From positions 1 to 7,936 of the forward strand of contig CANFZJ010000140.1 of assembly GCA_947451445.1 (NCBI GenBank): 7,936 bases of DNA, read 5' to 3'. Below, one piece after another: positions 1-6,232 of the stretch. The position numbers were made by a program, and so were the translations under genes. Position 1 is the first letter of the stretch, and the number at the start of each line of letters is the position of its first letter. Source of the stretch: Comamonadaceae bacterium (GTDB lineage: Bacteria; Pseudomonadota; Gammaproteobacteria; Burkholderiales; Burkholderiaceae_C). The notes beneath the pieces are model-generated. The model was not told the origin of the DNA, made no database searches, and worked only from the letters and a program-made list of their open reading frames with translations.

Positions 1-1
1 C

Positions 2-91
2 CCCAGGATGACCTTGGGCTGGCGCAAGCCGATTGAGGTTTATGCCGAGCATTTGGCTCGCTTGGCACACCAACCGGATTCCCTTCATTAA
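2..91 (+). CDS. IS30-family transposase, C-terminal fragment (29 residues, starts outside the window)
   Basis: This is the last part of a transposase gene that begins before the window. The visible 29 codons contain PRMTLGWRKPIEVYAEHL and run to a TAA stop. IS30-family DDE transposases characteristically end with a motif of the form RPRKTLGW-x-P-x-E-x, a short helix following the catalytic domain, and this matches it. The protein would cut and join the ends of its own element. None of the catalytic DDE residues is inside the window, so whether the gene is intact cannot be judged. The stop lies only about ten bases from the presumed right inverted repeat, as is usual for this family. Confidence 0.75.
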   Translation, partial: PRMTLGWRKPIEVYAEHLARLAHQPDSLH

Positions 92-100
92 TTCACCCTA

Positions 101-128
101 TTTGTTGCACTTGGGGTTGAAACCGCCC
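101..128 (+). repeat. Probable right terminal inverted repeat of the IS30-type element
   Basis: The segment starts TTTGTTGCACTTGGGG and ends GAAACCGCCC. Position (directly after the transposase stop) and composition fit an IS30-family terminal repeat. The partner repeat is outside the window, so this is not confirmed by a match. Confidence 0.45.
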
Positions 129-138
129 ATATTCCATA

Positions 139-153
139 TGCGCTAGCAGCTAT
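139..153 (-). repeat. Half copy of the GCTAGCGC intergenic repeat (third copy, truncated)
   Basis: Read on the minus strand this is ATAGCTGCTAGCGCA. It matches 12 of 14 bases of ATAGGCCGCTAGCGC-type sequence found at 4688 and 6184, lacking only agreement at the two bases after ATAG. It lies 12 bases beyond the stop of the glycosidase gene and in the same orientation relative to that gene as the other copies have to theirs. The second half of the repeat (GCTAT followed by a T run) is not found; the IS end starts about ten bases further on. Confidence 0.5.
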
Positions 154-164
154 GCTTTCAATAG

Positions 165-2630
165 CTAAACCGCCTGCACCCAATCCCCCGCCAAGTCCAC
201 GCCCGCAGACGCCAGCAGCGCATCTGCCGATGTCCCGGCGTGCAGCGTGTACTTCCCGGCTTCGGCCAGCCAGGCGTTGCGGGTGGGGTCGAAGTAGGCG
301 AAGGCGCGCATGGCCAGGGTGACGTGGGCGGTGCCGGCTTCGCCGGGGGCCAGGTGCAGTTTGGCAAAGGCTTTCAGCTCCTGGCGGGGGCGGGGCAGGC
401 TGGATGCTTCATCGCTGACATAGAGCTGCACTACGGCTTGGCCGCTGCGGTTGCCGGTGTTGCGGACTTCCATTTCTACCGTCACCGTGTCGCCGGGCTG
501 CAGGGTGCTGGCATTCAGCCGCAGCGGGCCAAATGCAAAGCCGGTGTACGACAGGCCGTGGCCAAAGGCGAACAGCGGGGCGATGCCTTGTTGCTGGTAG
601 TGGCGGTAGCCGATGAACACGTCTTCGGCGTACTGCACATGGCCGTCCACGCCGGGGTAATGGGCCGGGTTGCCCCGGGCGACGGTGTCGGCCAGTTGCA
701 CGGGCCAGGTTTGGGGCAGGCGGCCACCGGGTTCGGCTGCGCCCAGCAGCACGTCGGCGATGGCGTTGCCGCATTCCTGGCCGGGGTACCAGGCTTGCAG
801 CACGGCGGGTACGGCGGCCAGCCAGGGCAGGGCCACGGGTGAGCCGGTTTGCAGGACGACCACGGTGCGCGGGTTGGCGGCGACGACGCGGGCGACCAGG
901 GCGTTCTGGCTGTGCGGCAGGTCCATGCCGGGGCGGTCCAGGCCTTCGTTGTCCCATTCGCCGTTCAGCCCGGCGAAGACGATGGCGATGTCGGCCTGGC
1001 GCGCGGCTTCCACGGCGGCCACGATGTCGGCCTCGCCCAGCATGCGGTGGGCGCCAAAGCGCAGGGCGTGGATGGGCAGCGGCTCGGGGGTGGCGGTGCT
1101 GAATTCAATGGCCACTTCGCAGACTTCGCCCTGGGCCAGGGTGCGGCTGCAGCGCACTTCTTCGCAGCCAAAGGTGAAGTAGGTTTCGCCCCGGCTCCAG
1201 CCGCTCCAGGCGTCTACGGCCAGCGCACCGTTAATAGTGGCGCGGCTGCGGCCTGCACTGATGAGCGAGAACTGGTGAATGCCTGCCTGTTCGGCCACAA
1301 AGCGCAGCGTGGCGCGCACGGAATAGGCCTGGGCGTTCACGGCGGGGTCAATGGTGTCGATCCACAGCTGCTCGGTGTTCTGCGCGGTTTGGCGGCACAC
1401 CACGGGGCCGCTGAAGTCGGTGCTGTTGTAGAAATCTAGCTGCATGGGGGTCTGCAGCGTGGGCACCCAGCGGTGGATGTCGGCCCCCAGGTGGTGGGTC
1501 CAGGCAATGTCGGGCCGCTGGGCCTGCAAAGCGGCCAGCGGGGCGATGCGGTAGTGCGCGTTGACGGTGGCGCTGCCGCCGCCCATGATTTGCGGGGTGG
1601 TGGCGGCGCGGCCGATCAGGGCCACGGTCTGCCCGGCTTTATCCGTGGGAAGAGCCAGGGGCAACAGGCCGTCGTTTTTCAGCAGCACGGCACCTTCGGC
1701 GCCCAGGCGGCGGATCAGGGCGCGGTGGGCGGGCACATCGTCGGCCCGCTCGGCGGGGATGCCGGGTTGGGCAAAGCCGCCCACCCGCTCGATCAGCTGC
1801 AGCACCCGGCGTGCGCAGGCCCGCACGGCGCTGGGGGGCAGCCGACCGTCGCGCACGGCCTGGACCAGCTTGGGGCCGCGCTCCACAGCGGGGCCGGGCA
1901 TTTCCAGGTCGCACCCGGCCAGCACGCCTTCTACCGTGCTGTGCAGGCCCATCCAGTCGGACATGACCATGCCGGTAAAGCCCCATTCGCCGCGCAGAAT
2001 GTCTTGCACCATGCGCTGTTGGTCGGCGGCAAAGATGCCGTTGATGCGGTTGTAGGCGGTCATCACGGCCATCACCCCGGCCTCTTTTACCGCCCGCTCG
2101 AACGGCAGCAGGTACAGCTCGCGCAGCGCCCGGTCAGAGATGTCGCTGCTCATCGACATGCGCTGGTATTCGCTCTCGTTGCCGACGAAATGCTTGATGG
2201 TGGCCGCCACCCCGGTGCTCTGCACGCCGCGCACATAGGCCACGCCCAGCTCGGCGGTGAGCCAGGGGTCTTCGGAATAGCATTCAAAGTTGCGCCCGTT
2301 TTGCACCGTGCGGTGCAGGTTGACGGTGGGCGCCAGCAGCACCCGCGCGCCCTTGAGCCGGGCCTCGGCCCCCAGCGCGGCGCCGGTTTCCTCTACCAGT
2401 GCCGGGTTCCAGGTGGCCGCCAGGGCGATGCCTGCGGGGAAGCAGGCGGTCGTCGGGCCGTCTTTGAACACGCCGCCGCGCGCGCCGTTGGGGCCGTCGC
2501 TGACCTTGATGGCCGGGATGTTCAGGCGCGGCACCGCCACGGTGGTCCAGAAGTCGGCCCCGGCCAGCAGGCTGGCCTGCTCCTCCAGGGTCATGCTGTC
2601 GAGCAGGGATTCGATGTTGGGCTGGTTCAT
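165..2630 (-). CDS. Glycoside hydrolase family 3 beta-glucosidase-like enzyme with PA14 insert, cytoplasmic
   Basis: An 821-residue GH3 enzyme that should release beta-linked sugars, typically glucose, from the non-reducing ends of oligosaccharides or glycosides. Seen: GH3 N-terminal barrel (about 30-280) with SDGPNGAR (44-51), GRNFECYSEDP (112-122), KHFVGNESE (146-154) and the nucleophile motif VMSDW, Asp225; GH3 C-terminal domain (about 310-640) interrupted by a PA14 domain (about 385-530); GEWDNEGLDR (557-566), whose Glu562 is the probable acid/base; and a fibronectin III-like tail (about 730-805). PA14-bearing GH3 enzymes such as Kluyveromyces BglI have this order. There is no signal peptide, so it should act in the cytoplasm on imported substrate. 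ATG at 2630 was chosen because it has a GGAGA ribosome site and overlaps the upstream repressor stop (ATGA); the frame stays open further upstream, but that part lies inside the repressor gene. Exact substrate (glucoside, xyloside or other) is not predictable here. Confidence 0.93.
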   Translation of the reverse strand: MNQPNIESLLDSMTLEEQASLLAGADFWTTVAVPRLNIPAIKVSDGPNGARGGVFKDGPTTACFPAGIALAATWNPALVEETGAALGAEARLKGARVLLAPTVNLHRTVQNGRNFECYSEDPWLTAELGVAYVRGVQSTGVAATIKHFVGNESEYQRMSMSSDISDRALRELYLLPFERAVKEAGVMAVMTAYNRINGIFAADQQRMVQDILRGEWGFTGMVMSDWMGLHSTVEGVLAGCDLEMPGPAVERGPKLVQAVRDGRLPPSAVRACARRVLQLIERVGGFAQPGIPAERADDVPAHRALIRRLGAEGAVLLKNDGLLPLALPTDKAGQTVALIGRAATTPQIMGGGSATVNAHYRIAPLAALQAQRPDIAWTHHLGADIHRWVPTLQTPMQLDFYNSTDFSGPVVCRQTAQNTEQLWIDTIDPAVNAQAYSVRATLRFVAEQAGIHQFSLISAGRSRATINGALAVDAWSGWSRGETYFTFGCEEVRCSRTLAQGEVCEVAIEFSTATPEPLPIHALRFGAHRMLGEADIVAAVEAARQADIAIVFAGLNGEWDNEGLDRPGMDLPHSQNALVARVVAANPRTVVVLQTGSPVALPWLAAVPAVLQAWYPGQECGNAIADVLLGAAEPGGRLPQTWPVQLADTVARGNPAHYPGVDGHVQYAEDVFIGYRHYQQQGIAPLFAFGHGLSYTGFAFGPLRLNASTLQPGDTVTVEMEVRNTGNRSGQAVVQLYVSDEASSLPRPRQELKAFAKLHLAPGEAGTAHVTLAMRAFAYFDPTRNAWLAEAGKYTLHAGTSADALLASAGVDLAGDWVQAV

Positions 2631-3649
2631 GGTTTGTCTCCGTTGGTAGGTGCAAAAGTGACCGAGGCGCGCCACACCACGTGCGGTGCAAAGTCGCGCT
2701 GCACCGGCAGGCTCAGCCGGTAGCACTGGTTGAGCAACTGGCGGCAGGCCTGGCGGGCCAGCGCGGCGATGGGGATGTGCACCGTGGTCAGTGGCGGGGC
2801 GGTGAAGCGGGCCACATCGGCGTCGTCGTAACCCAGTACCGACACGTCTTGCGGTACCCGCAGCCCGGCCTGGGTGAAGCGCGAAATCGCGGCCATGGCC
2901 ATCACGTCGTTGGCGCAAAACACGGCGCTGAACGTGGGGTCGCCCAGCAGGCGTTCAGCCGCGGCGTGGCCACTCTCAAAGGTAAAGCCGCCGTCCTGCC
3001 GGTGCGCCGGGGCCACGGCCACGCCGTGTTGCGCCAGCGTGGCATAAAACCTGGCCATGCGCTGCGCGTTGTCGGGTGCGTCCAGCGCGCCTTGGATGGT
3101 GGCGATGCGGCGGTGGCCGCGCTCCAGCAGCGCCAGCGCCGCCAGCTGTCCGCCCAGCGCGTGGTCGCACGCAAAGGCCTGCTCGCCCAGCGCCGGGCTG
3201 CTGCGGTTGAGCAGCACCACCTGCGCAAACCGGGCTTGTAGGGCCTGTAAATCGGCTTCCAGCAGGTGGTTGCTGAACAGCACGATGCCGTCGCATTCGC
3301 GCTGCACCAAAAAATCTACCCCTTGCAGCGCCTGCTGTCGGTCGTCGCCCTGGCCGCAGCCGCTGGCCACCACCATGTGGCGGTCTACCGCGCGCAGCTC
3401 GGCGTCTATGGCCTGCAGCAGCGGCGAGATGAACGGCCCGCCGAACTCCGGCACGTACACGCCCACCATGCCCCGGGTGTTGAGCGACAGGGCCCGCGCC
3501 ACGTTGGACGGCCGAAAGTCCAGCGCCTGCACCGCTGCCTGCACCCGTGCCAGCGTGCTGGCCGCCACCGCGCCCTTGCCCGACACCGCCCGCGATGCCG
3601 TGCCCACGCCGACACCGGCGTGCTTTGCTACGTCTTTGATAGTGGCCAT
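2627..3649 (-). CDS. LacI-family transcriptional repressor of the adjacent glycosidase
   Basis: A 340-residue regulator, the normal length for LacI/GalR proteins. Residues 3-22 (IKDVAKHAGVGVGTASRAVS) are the helix-turn-helix; 46-56 (RPSNVARAL) is the hinge helix with the Leu that inserts into the operator centre; 61-335 is the periplasmic-binding-protein-like effector domain, with typical stretches FCANDVMA (244-251) and VLGYDDADVARF (271-282). It most likely represses its own operon and is released by a sugar. Its stop overlaps the glycosidase start by four bases, so the two are translated from one message. ATG at 3649 is preferred because it puts MATIKDVAKHAG at the N terminus; an in-frame ATG 12 codons upstream would add a non-conserved tail and would lie within the putative operator region. 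No Shine-Dalgarno sequence is visible before 3649 (upstream reads ACACACCTCTTC), which is odd. The inducer is unknown. Confidence 0.92.
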   Translation of the reverse strand: MATIKDVAKHAGVGVGTASRAVSGKGAVAASTLARVQAAVQALDFRPSNVARALSLNTRGMVGVYVPEFGGPFISPLLQAIDAELRAVDRHMVVASGCGQGDDRQQALQGVDFLVQRECDGIVLFSNHLLEADLQALQARFAQVVLLNRSSPALGEQAFACDHALGGQLAALALLERGHRRIATIQGALDAPDNAQRMARFYATLAQHGVAVAPAHRQDGGFTFESGHAAAERLLGDPTFSAVFCANDVMAMAAISRFTQAGLRVPQDVSVLGYDDADVARFTAPPLTTVHIPIAALARQACRQLLNQCYRLSLPVQRDFAPHVVWRASVTFAPTNGDKP

Positions 3650-3669
3650 GAAGAGGTGTGTTGCTGTGT

Positions 3670-3685
3670 TTGGAACCGGTTCCAA
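3670..3685. promoter_or_regulatory. Probable LacI-family operator, perfect 16-bp palindrome
   Basis: TTGGAACCGGTTCCAA is a perfect inverted repeat centred between 3677 and 3678. LacI-family operators are palindromes with a central CG, as here. The centre is about 28 bases upstream of the repressor start codon and about 135 bases from the divergent rarD start, so autoregulation of the repressor-glycosidase operon is the simplest reading. Confidence 0.8.
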
Positions 3686-3692
3686 TGTACCG

Positions 3693-3721
3693 ACTAAAAC
3701 TGTCCTGAAGGGCTATGGAAA
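3693..3721 (-). promoter_or_regulatory. Candidate sigma-70 promoter of the lacI-glycosidase operon
   Basis: On the minus strand TTTCCA (3716-3721) and TTTAGT (3693-3698) are separated by 17 bases, each matching four of six consensus bases. Transcription would start near 3686, so the palindrome at 3670-3685 would cover the first transcribed bases, a good place for a repressor. The boxes themselves are weak matches. Confidence 0.3.
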
Positions 3722-3812
3722 ACCCTGAAAAACAGCGATAAACGCCGCCCGCGCAGGTTAAGCTGTTGATTCTTAATAGGTTTATCCATTCAAAAAAGCG
3801 CAGCCTCTCTCT

Positions 3813-4691
3813 ATGAACCCCGGAATCCTTTACGCCCTGTGCGCCTATACCGTTTGGGGGCTGTTTCCCCTGTACTTTCACCGCTTGGTGGGCGTGCCCG
3901 CGCTGGAGGTGGTGATGCACCGCACCGTGTGGTCGCTGGTGTTCTTGCTGGGGCTGTTGGTCGCCTTGCGGCGCTGGGCCTGGCTGGGCGGCGTGCTGCG
4001 CCAGCCCCGGGTGCTGGGGGCGTTTGCGTTGTCGGCGCTGCTGTTGTCGGCCAACTGGCTGGTCTACATCTGGGCGGTGCAGAGCCAGCACGTGGTGGAC
4101 GCCAGCCTGGGCTATTTCATCCTGCCGCTGGTGAACGTGGCGTTTGGCACGGTGTTTTTGCGCGAGCGGCCGCGCCCCGGCCAGTGGCTGGCGGTGGGGG
4201 TGGCCGCCATCGGCGTGCTGGTGCTCACGGTGCAAGCGGGGCATTTACCGTGGATTGGCCTGGCGCTGGCCTTGACCTTTGGTTTTTACGGGTTGCTGCG
4301 CAAGGTGGCTACGCTGGGGGCGCTGGAGGGCTTGGCGCTGGAAACCATGCTGCTGGCCCCTGTTGCCGCCGCCTTGCTGGGCTATGGGGCCTGGCACGGC
4401 CAGGGCGTGTTGGTGCAGGGCGATGCCACGGCCATTGCCTGGCTGCTGGTGGCCGGGCCGTTGACCGCCATCCCGCTGCTGCTGTTTGCGGCCGGGGCGC
4501 GGCGCATCCCTCTGGCGACGCTGGGCATCCTGCAGTACATCTCGCCCAGCCTGCAGTTTCTGTGTGGCGTGTGGGCGTTTCACGAGCCGTTTGACAGGGC
4601 GCGGCTGGCGGGCTTTGTGCTGGTCTGGGCGGCACTGGGGGTGTACAGCCTGGAGAGCGGGTGGGCGCGCTGGAAAATTGAAACCAAATAG
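3813..4691 (+). CDS. rarD: RarD-type EamA (DMT superfamily) inner-membrane transporter
   Basis: A 292-residue, very hydrophobic protein close in length to E. coli RarD (about 296). It has the two tandem EamA halves (about 3-137 and 150-283), predicted to give ten membrane helices. RarD-like stretches include YALCAYTVWGLFPLYF at the N terminus, SANWLVYIWAV (about 79-89), and the C-terminal LGILQYISPSLQFL followed by a conserved HEPF. RarD proteins are annotated as chloramphenicol-sensitivity permeases; the natural substrate is not established, and some DMT members export amino acids or metabolites. It is transcribed away from the lacI operon across a 163-base gap and appears monocistronic. No clear Shine-Dalgarno precedes the ATG (CAGCCTCTCTCT), but the N-terminal MNPGILYALCAYTVWG fits the family start well. 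Its stop codon lies inside the intergenic repeat that begins at 4684. Confidence 0.9.
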   Translation: MNPGILYALCAYTVWGLFPLYFHRLVGVPALEVVMHRTVWSLVFLLGLLVALRRWAWLGGVLRQPRVLGAFALSALLLSANWLVYIWAVQSQHVVDASLGYFILPLVNVAFGTVFLRERPRPGQWLAVGVAAIGVLVLTVQAGHLPWIGLALALTFGFYGLLRKVATLGALEGLALETMLLAPVAAALLGYGAWHGQGVLVQGDATAIAWLLVAGPLTAIPLLLFAAGARRIPLATLGILQYISPSLQFLCGVWAFHEPFDRARLAGFVLVWAALGVYSLESGWARWKIETK

Positions 4692-4736
4692 GCCGCTAGC
4701 GCACTAACTGATTGCGCAGAGTGCTATTGTTTTTGA
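4684..4736 (+). repeat. GCTAGCGC intergenic repeat, copy 1, terminator-like
   Basis: This 53-base unit shares an identical first 19 bases, CCAAATAGGCCGCTAGCGC, with 6180-6232, and about 39 of 53 bases overall by hand count without gaps. It contains GCGCA (4699-4703) complementary to TGCGC (4713-4717), outer ATAG and CTAT arms, and ends with TTGTTTTTGA. It includes the rarD stop codon and could act as its intrinsic terminator. Confidence 0.7.
4713..4734 (+). terminator. Possible intrinsic terminator of rarD, formed by repeat copy 1
   Basis: The 3' arm TGCGC, paired with GCGCA at 4699-4703, is followed after a few bases by GCTAT and a T-rich run (TTGTTTTT). The inner stem is short (five pairs), and the T run starts about nine bases after it unless the outer ATAG/CTAT pairing also forms, so it may be weak. 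Confidence 0.35.
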
Positions 4737-4808
4737 GTATTTCTGCGCGTCGGCTGGCGCGGCTTTGGCAGGAGCTGGCATAGGCCTGCGTCACAATCGG
4801 CACCCACC

Positions 4809-6155
4809 ATGGCAACTTCTACCCACCCCCTGCAACATCCGCAACGCACGGCGCTGCACAATGAAATCCACGCCCGGCCGCCCGAGGCCATGGCTGCACC
4901 GCTGGCTATCTCCCATGTGGTGATGGTCTGCGACGCGGCCGGGCGGGAGGCCAGCCGGGCCCACGTGGCAGCCCTGCTGCGCGACCACCATCTGGCCCAG
5001 CCCGACGCCCAGTCCACCCACATCCGGATGGACCTGGGGCCGTTCCGGCTGCGCTGGGAAATGCATACCGAGTTCGTCACCTACACCTTCATGCGCGCAC
5101 TGGAGCCCGCAACCGCCAGCGCACAGGTATTCGACCGCGACCCCGTCACCGCCGCGCAGGCCGTGCCGCAGGACTGGTTTGCGGCCTTGCCCGGCCAGTG
5201 CCTGGTCAGCCTGCACCTGTGGGCCTTGCCAGCGGCTGCCGTTCAGGGCAGCGACGCGCTGGTGCGGCAGGTGTTGTTCGAGGATTCGCTGGTGGCGTCC
5301 AGCGTGGCGGGCGGGCACGGCGCGGTGTACACCGACTTTGCCATCCATGCCGACGGCTTTTCGCGCATCGTGCTGCTGGCGGGTGACCCGGCGGCTGCCG
5401 TAGCGGAGGGGGCTGAAACCCTGTCGTCGCGCCGCCTGGGCCGCCTGGTGCAGCGCCTGCTGGAGATCGAAACCTACCGCATGGCCGCGCTGCTGGGCCT
5501 GCCCGCAGCCCGCGAGGCCGCCGAGGTGCTGGCCTTTGCCGAGCGCGAACTGGCCTCGCTGGCCGAAGCCATCCGCAGCGCCAACCGCGACGACGAGCCC
5601 CAGCTGCTGGACCGCCTGACCCGCCTGGCCGGCCAGGTGGAGAGCCAGTACGCGGCTACCCATTCGCGGTTTTCGGCCAGCGCGGCCTACTTCGAGCTGG
5701 TGGACAAACGTATTACCGACATCTACGAATCGCGGCTGGCCGGGTTGCAGACCATCCGCGAATTCATGGACCGCCGCCTCACGCCCGCCCGCAGCACCTG
5801 CGAATGGGCGACCCGGCGGCAGGACGCGCTGTCGCAGCGCGTGTCGCGCATGAGCAACCTGCTACGCACGCGGGTGGAGATCGAGCAGCAGCAGAGCAGC
5901 CAAGCGATCTTGACCACCATGAACACGCGCCAGGGCCTGCAACTGCAGATGCAGGCCACGGTGGAGGGCCTGTCGGTGGCGGCCATCACCTACTACATCG
6001 TCGGCCTGGTGAGCTACCTGGCCAAGGGCGCGCATGCCATTGGCTGGCCCTGGAGCCCCGAGAGCACGGCGGCGGTGGCGATCCCGCTGGTGGCGGGCGC
6101 GGTGTGGTGGTCGCTGCGGCGGCTGCACCACAAAATGTTTGGCAAGCAGCACTGA
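4809..6155 (+). CDS. DUF3422 family protein with two C-terminal membrane helices, function unknown
   Basis: A 448-residue protein I recognise as DUF3422 from its N-terminal signature LHNEIHARPPEA (16-27), ISHVVMVCDAA (34-44) and GPFRLRWEMHTEFVTYTF (77-94). No function is established for the family to my knowledge. Seen: a soluble alpha/beta N-terminal domain to about residue 200; a long, charged, mostly helical region (about 203-384) likely to form coiled coil; then two hydrophobic helices at about 387-405 and 420-437, joined by a short loop with GWPWSPES and followed by a basic tail. This order resembles the CorA/Rmd1-type layout (soluble domain, long helix, two membrane segments at the end), but the CorA motif GMN is absent. 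It appears monocistronic, between repeat copies 1 and 2. The ATG at 4809 has no convincing ribosome site, but the family motif starts soon after it, so the start is probably right. Confidence 0.85.
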   Translation: MATSTHPLQHPQRTALHNEIHARPPEAMAAPLAISHVVMVCDAAGREASRAHVAALLRDHHLAQPDAQSTHIRMDLGPFRLRWEMHTEFVTYTFMRALEPATASAQVFDRDPVTAAQAVPQDWFAALPGQCLVSLHLWALPAAAVQGSDALVRQVLFEDSLVASSVAGGHGAVYTDFAIHADGFSRIVLLAGDPAAAVAEGAETLSSRRLGRLVQRLLEIETYRMAALLGLPAAREAAEVLAFAERELASLAEAIRSANRDDEPQLLDRLTRLAGQVESQYAATHSRFSASAAYFELVDKRITDIYESRLAGLQTIREFMDRRLTPARSTCEWATRRQDALSQRVSRMSNLLRTRVEIEQQQSSQAILTTMNTRQGLQLQMQATVEGLSVAAITYYIVGLVSYLAKGAHAIGWPWSPESTAAVAIPLVAGAVWWSLRRLHHKMFGKQH

Positions 6156-6176
6156 GCGGTCTCGGAGCCGCGTTTT
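6156..6176 (+). terminator. Probable intrinsic terminator of the DUF3422 gene
   Basis: Immediately after the TGA stop, GCGGT (6156-6160) and GCCGC (6167-6171) can form a five-pair stem (one G-U) with a six-base loop CTCGGA, followed by GTTTTAA. The T run is short, so this is a modest candidate; the repeat just downstream may add to termination. Confidence 0.45.
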
Positions 6177-6179
6177 AAG

Positions 6180-6232
6180 CCAAATAGGCCGCTAGCGCCC
6201 TATTAACCTGCGTGGGCAGCTATCATTTTTGA
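6180..6232. repeat. GCTAGCGC intergenic repeat, copy 2, between convergent genes
   Basis: The second 53-base copy has the same 19-base head as copy 1, the conserved TGCG and GCTAT blocks in the same places, and the same TTTTTGA tail. It fills the gap between the ends of the DUF3422 and acuI genes. ATAG and CTAT arms with T runs outward on both strands (TTTTTG on plus, CTATTT on minus) would allow it to terminate transcription from both sides. Confidence 0.7.

Larger units (their letters stand above)
1..128 (+). mobile_element. Right end of an IS30-family insertion sequence (left part outside the window)
   Basis: The window opens inside an insertion sequence. It holds the 3' end of an IS30-type transposase gene (stop at 89-91), then a few bases, then a stretch beginning TTTGTTGCACTTGGGG and ending in ACCGCCC at 128, which resembles the ends I associate with IS30-family elements. 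The outer edge is placed at about 128 by this resemblance only. The left end and target duplication cannot be seen, so the boundary may be wrong by several bases. Confidence 0.6.

Noticed and set aside
1473..2723. Long plus-strand open frame (416 codons) opposite the glycosidase gene
   Set aside because: It is the mirror of a GC-rich coding gene; its translation is low-complexity Gly/Ala/His-rich and matches no family pattern I know.
2631..2918. In-frame extension of the glycosidase upstream of its ATG at 2630, giving a 917-residue protein
   Set aside because: The added 96 residues are rich in Arg, Pro and Gly, resemble no GH3 N terminus, and lie entirely within the well-supported LacI gene in another frame.
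3650..3685. Upstream in-frame ATG for the LacI repressor (12 extra residues)
   Set aside because: The extra residues precede the conserved MATIKDVAKHAG start and their codons overlap the palindromic operator; no ribosome site supports it.
3755..3800. Candidate rarD promoter (TTAAGC, 17 bases, TTTATC)
   Set aside because: Each box matches only about three of six consensus bases; an AT-rich stretch would give this by chance.
2976..4244. Minus-strand open frame (422 codons) running through rarD, the intergenic region and lacI
   Set aside because: It overlaps two clear genes and the operator region, and its translation is Arg/Gln/Gly-rich with no recognisable domain.
4791..5663. Minus-strand open frame (290 codons) opposite the DUF3422 gene
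   Set aside because: It is an antisense shadow with biased composition; the plus strand carries clear DUF3422 motifs.
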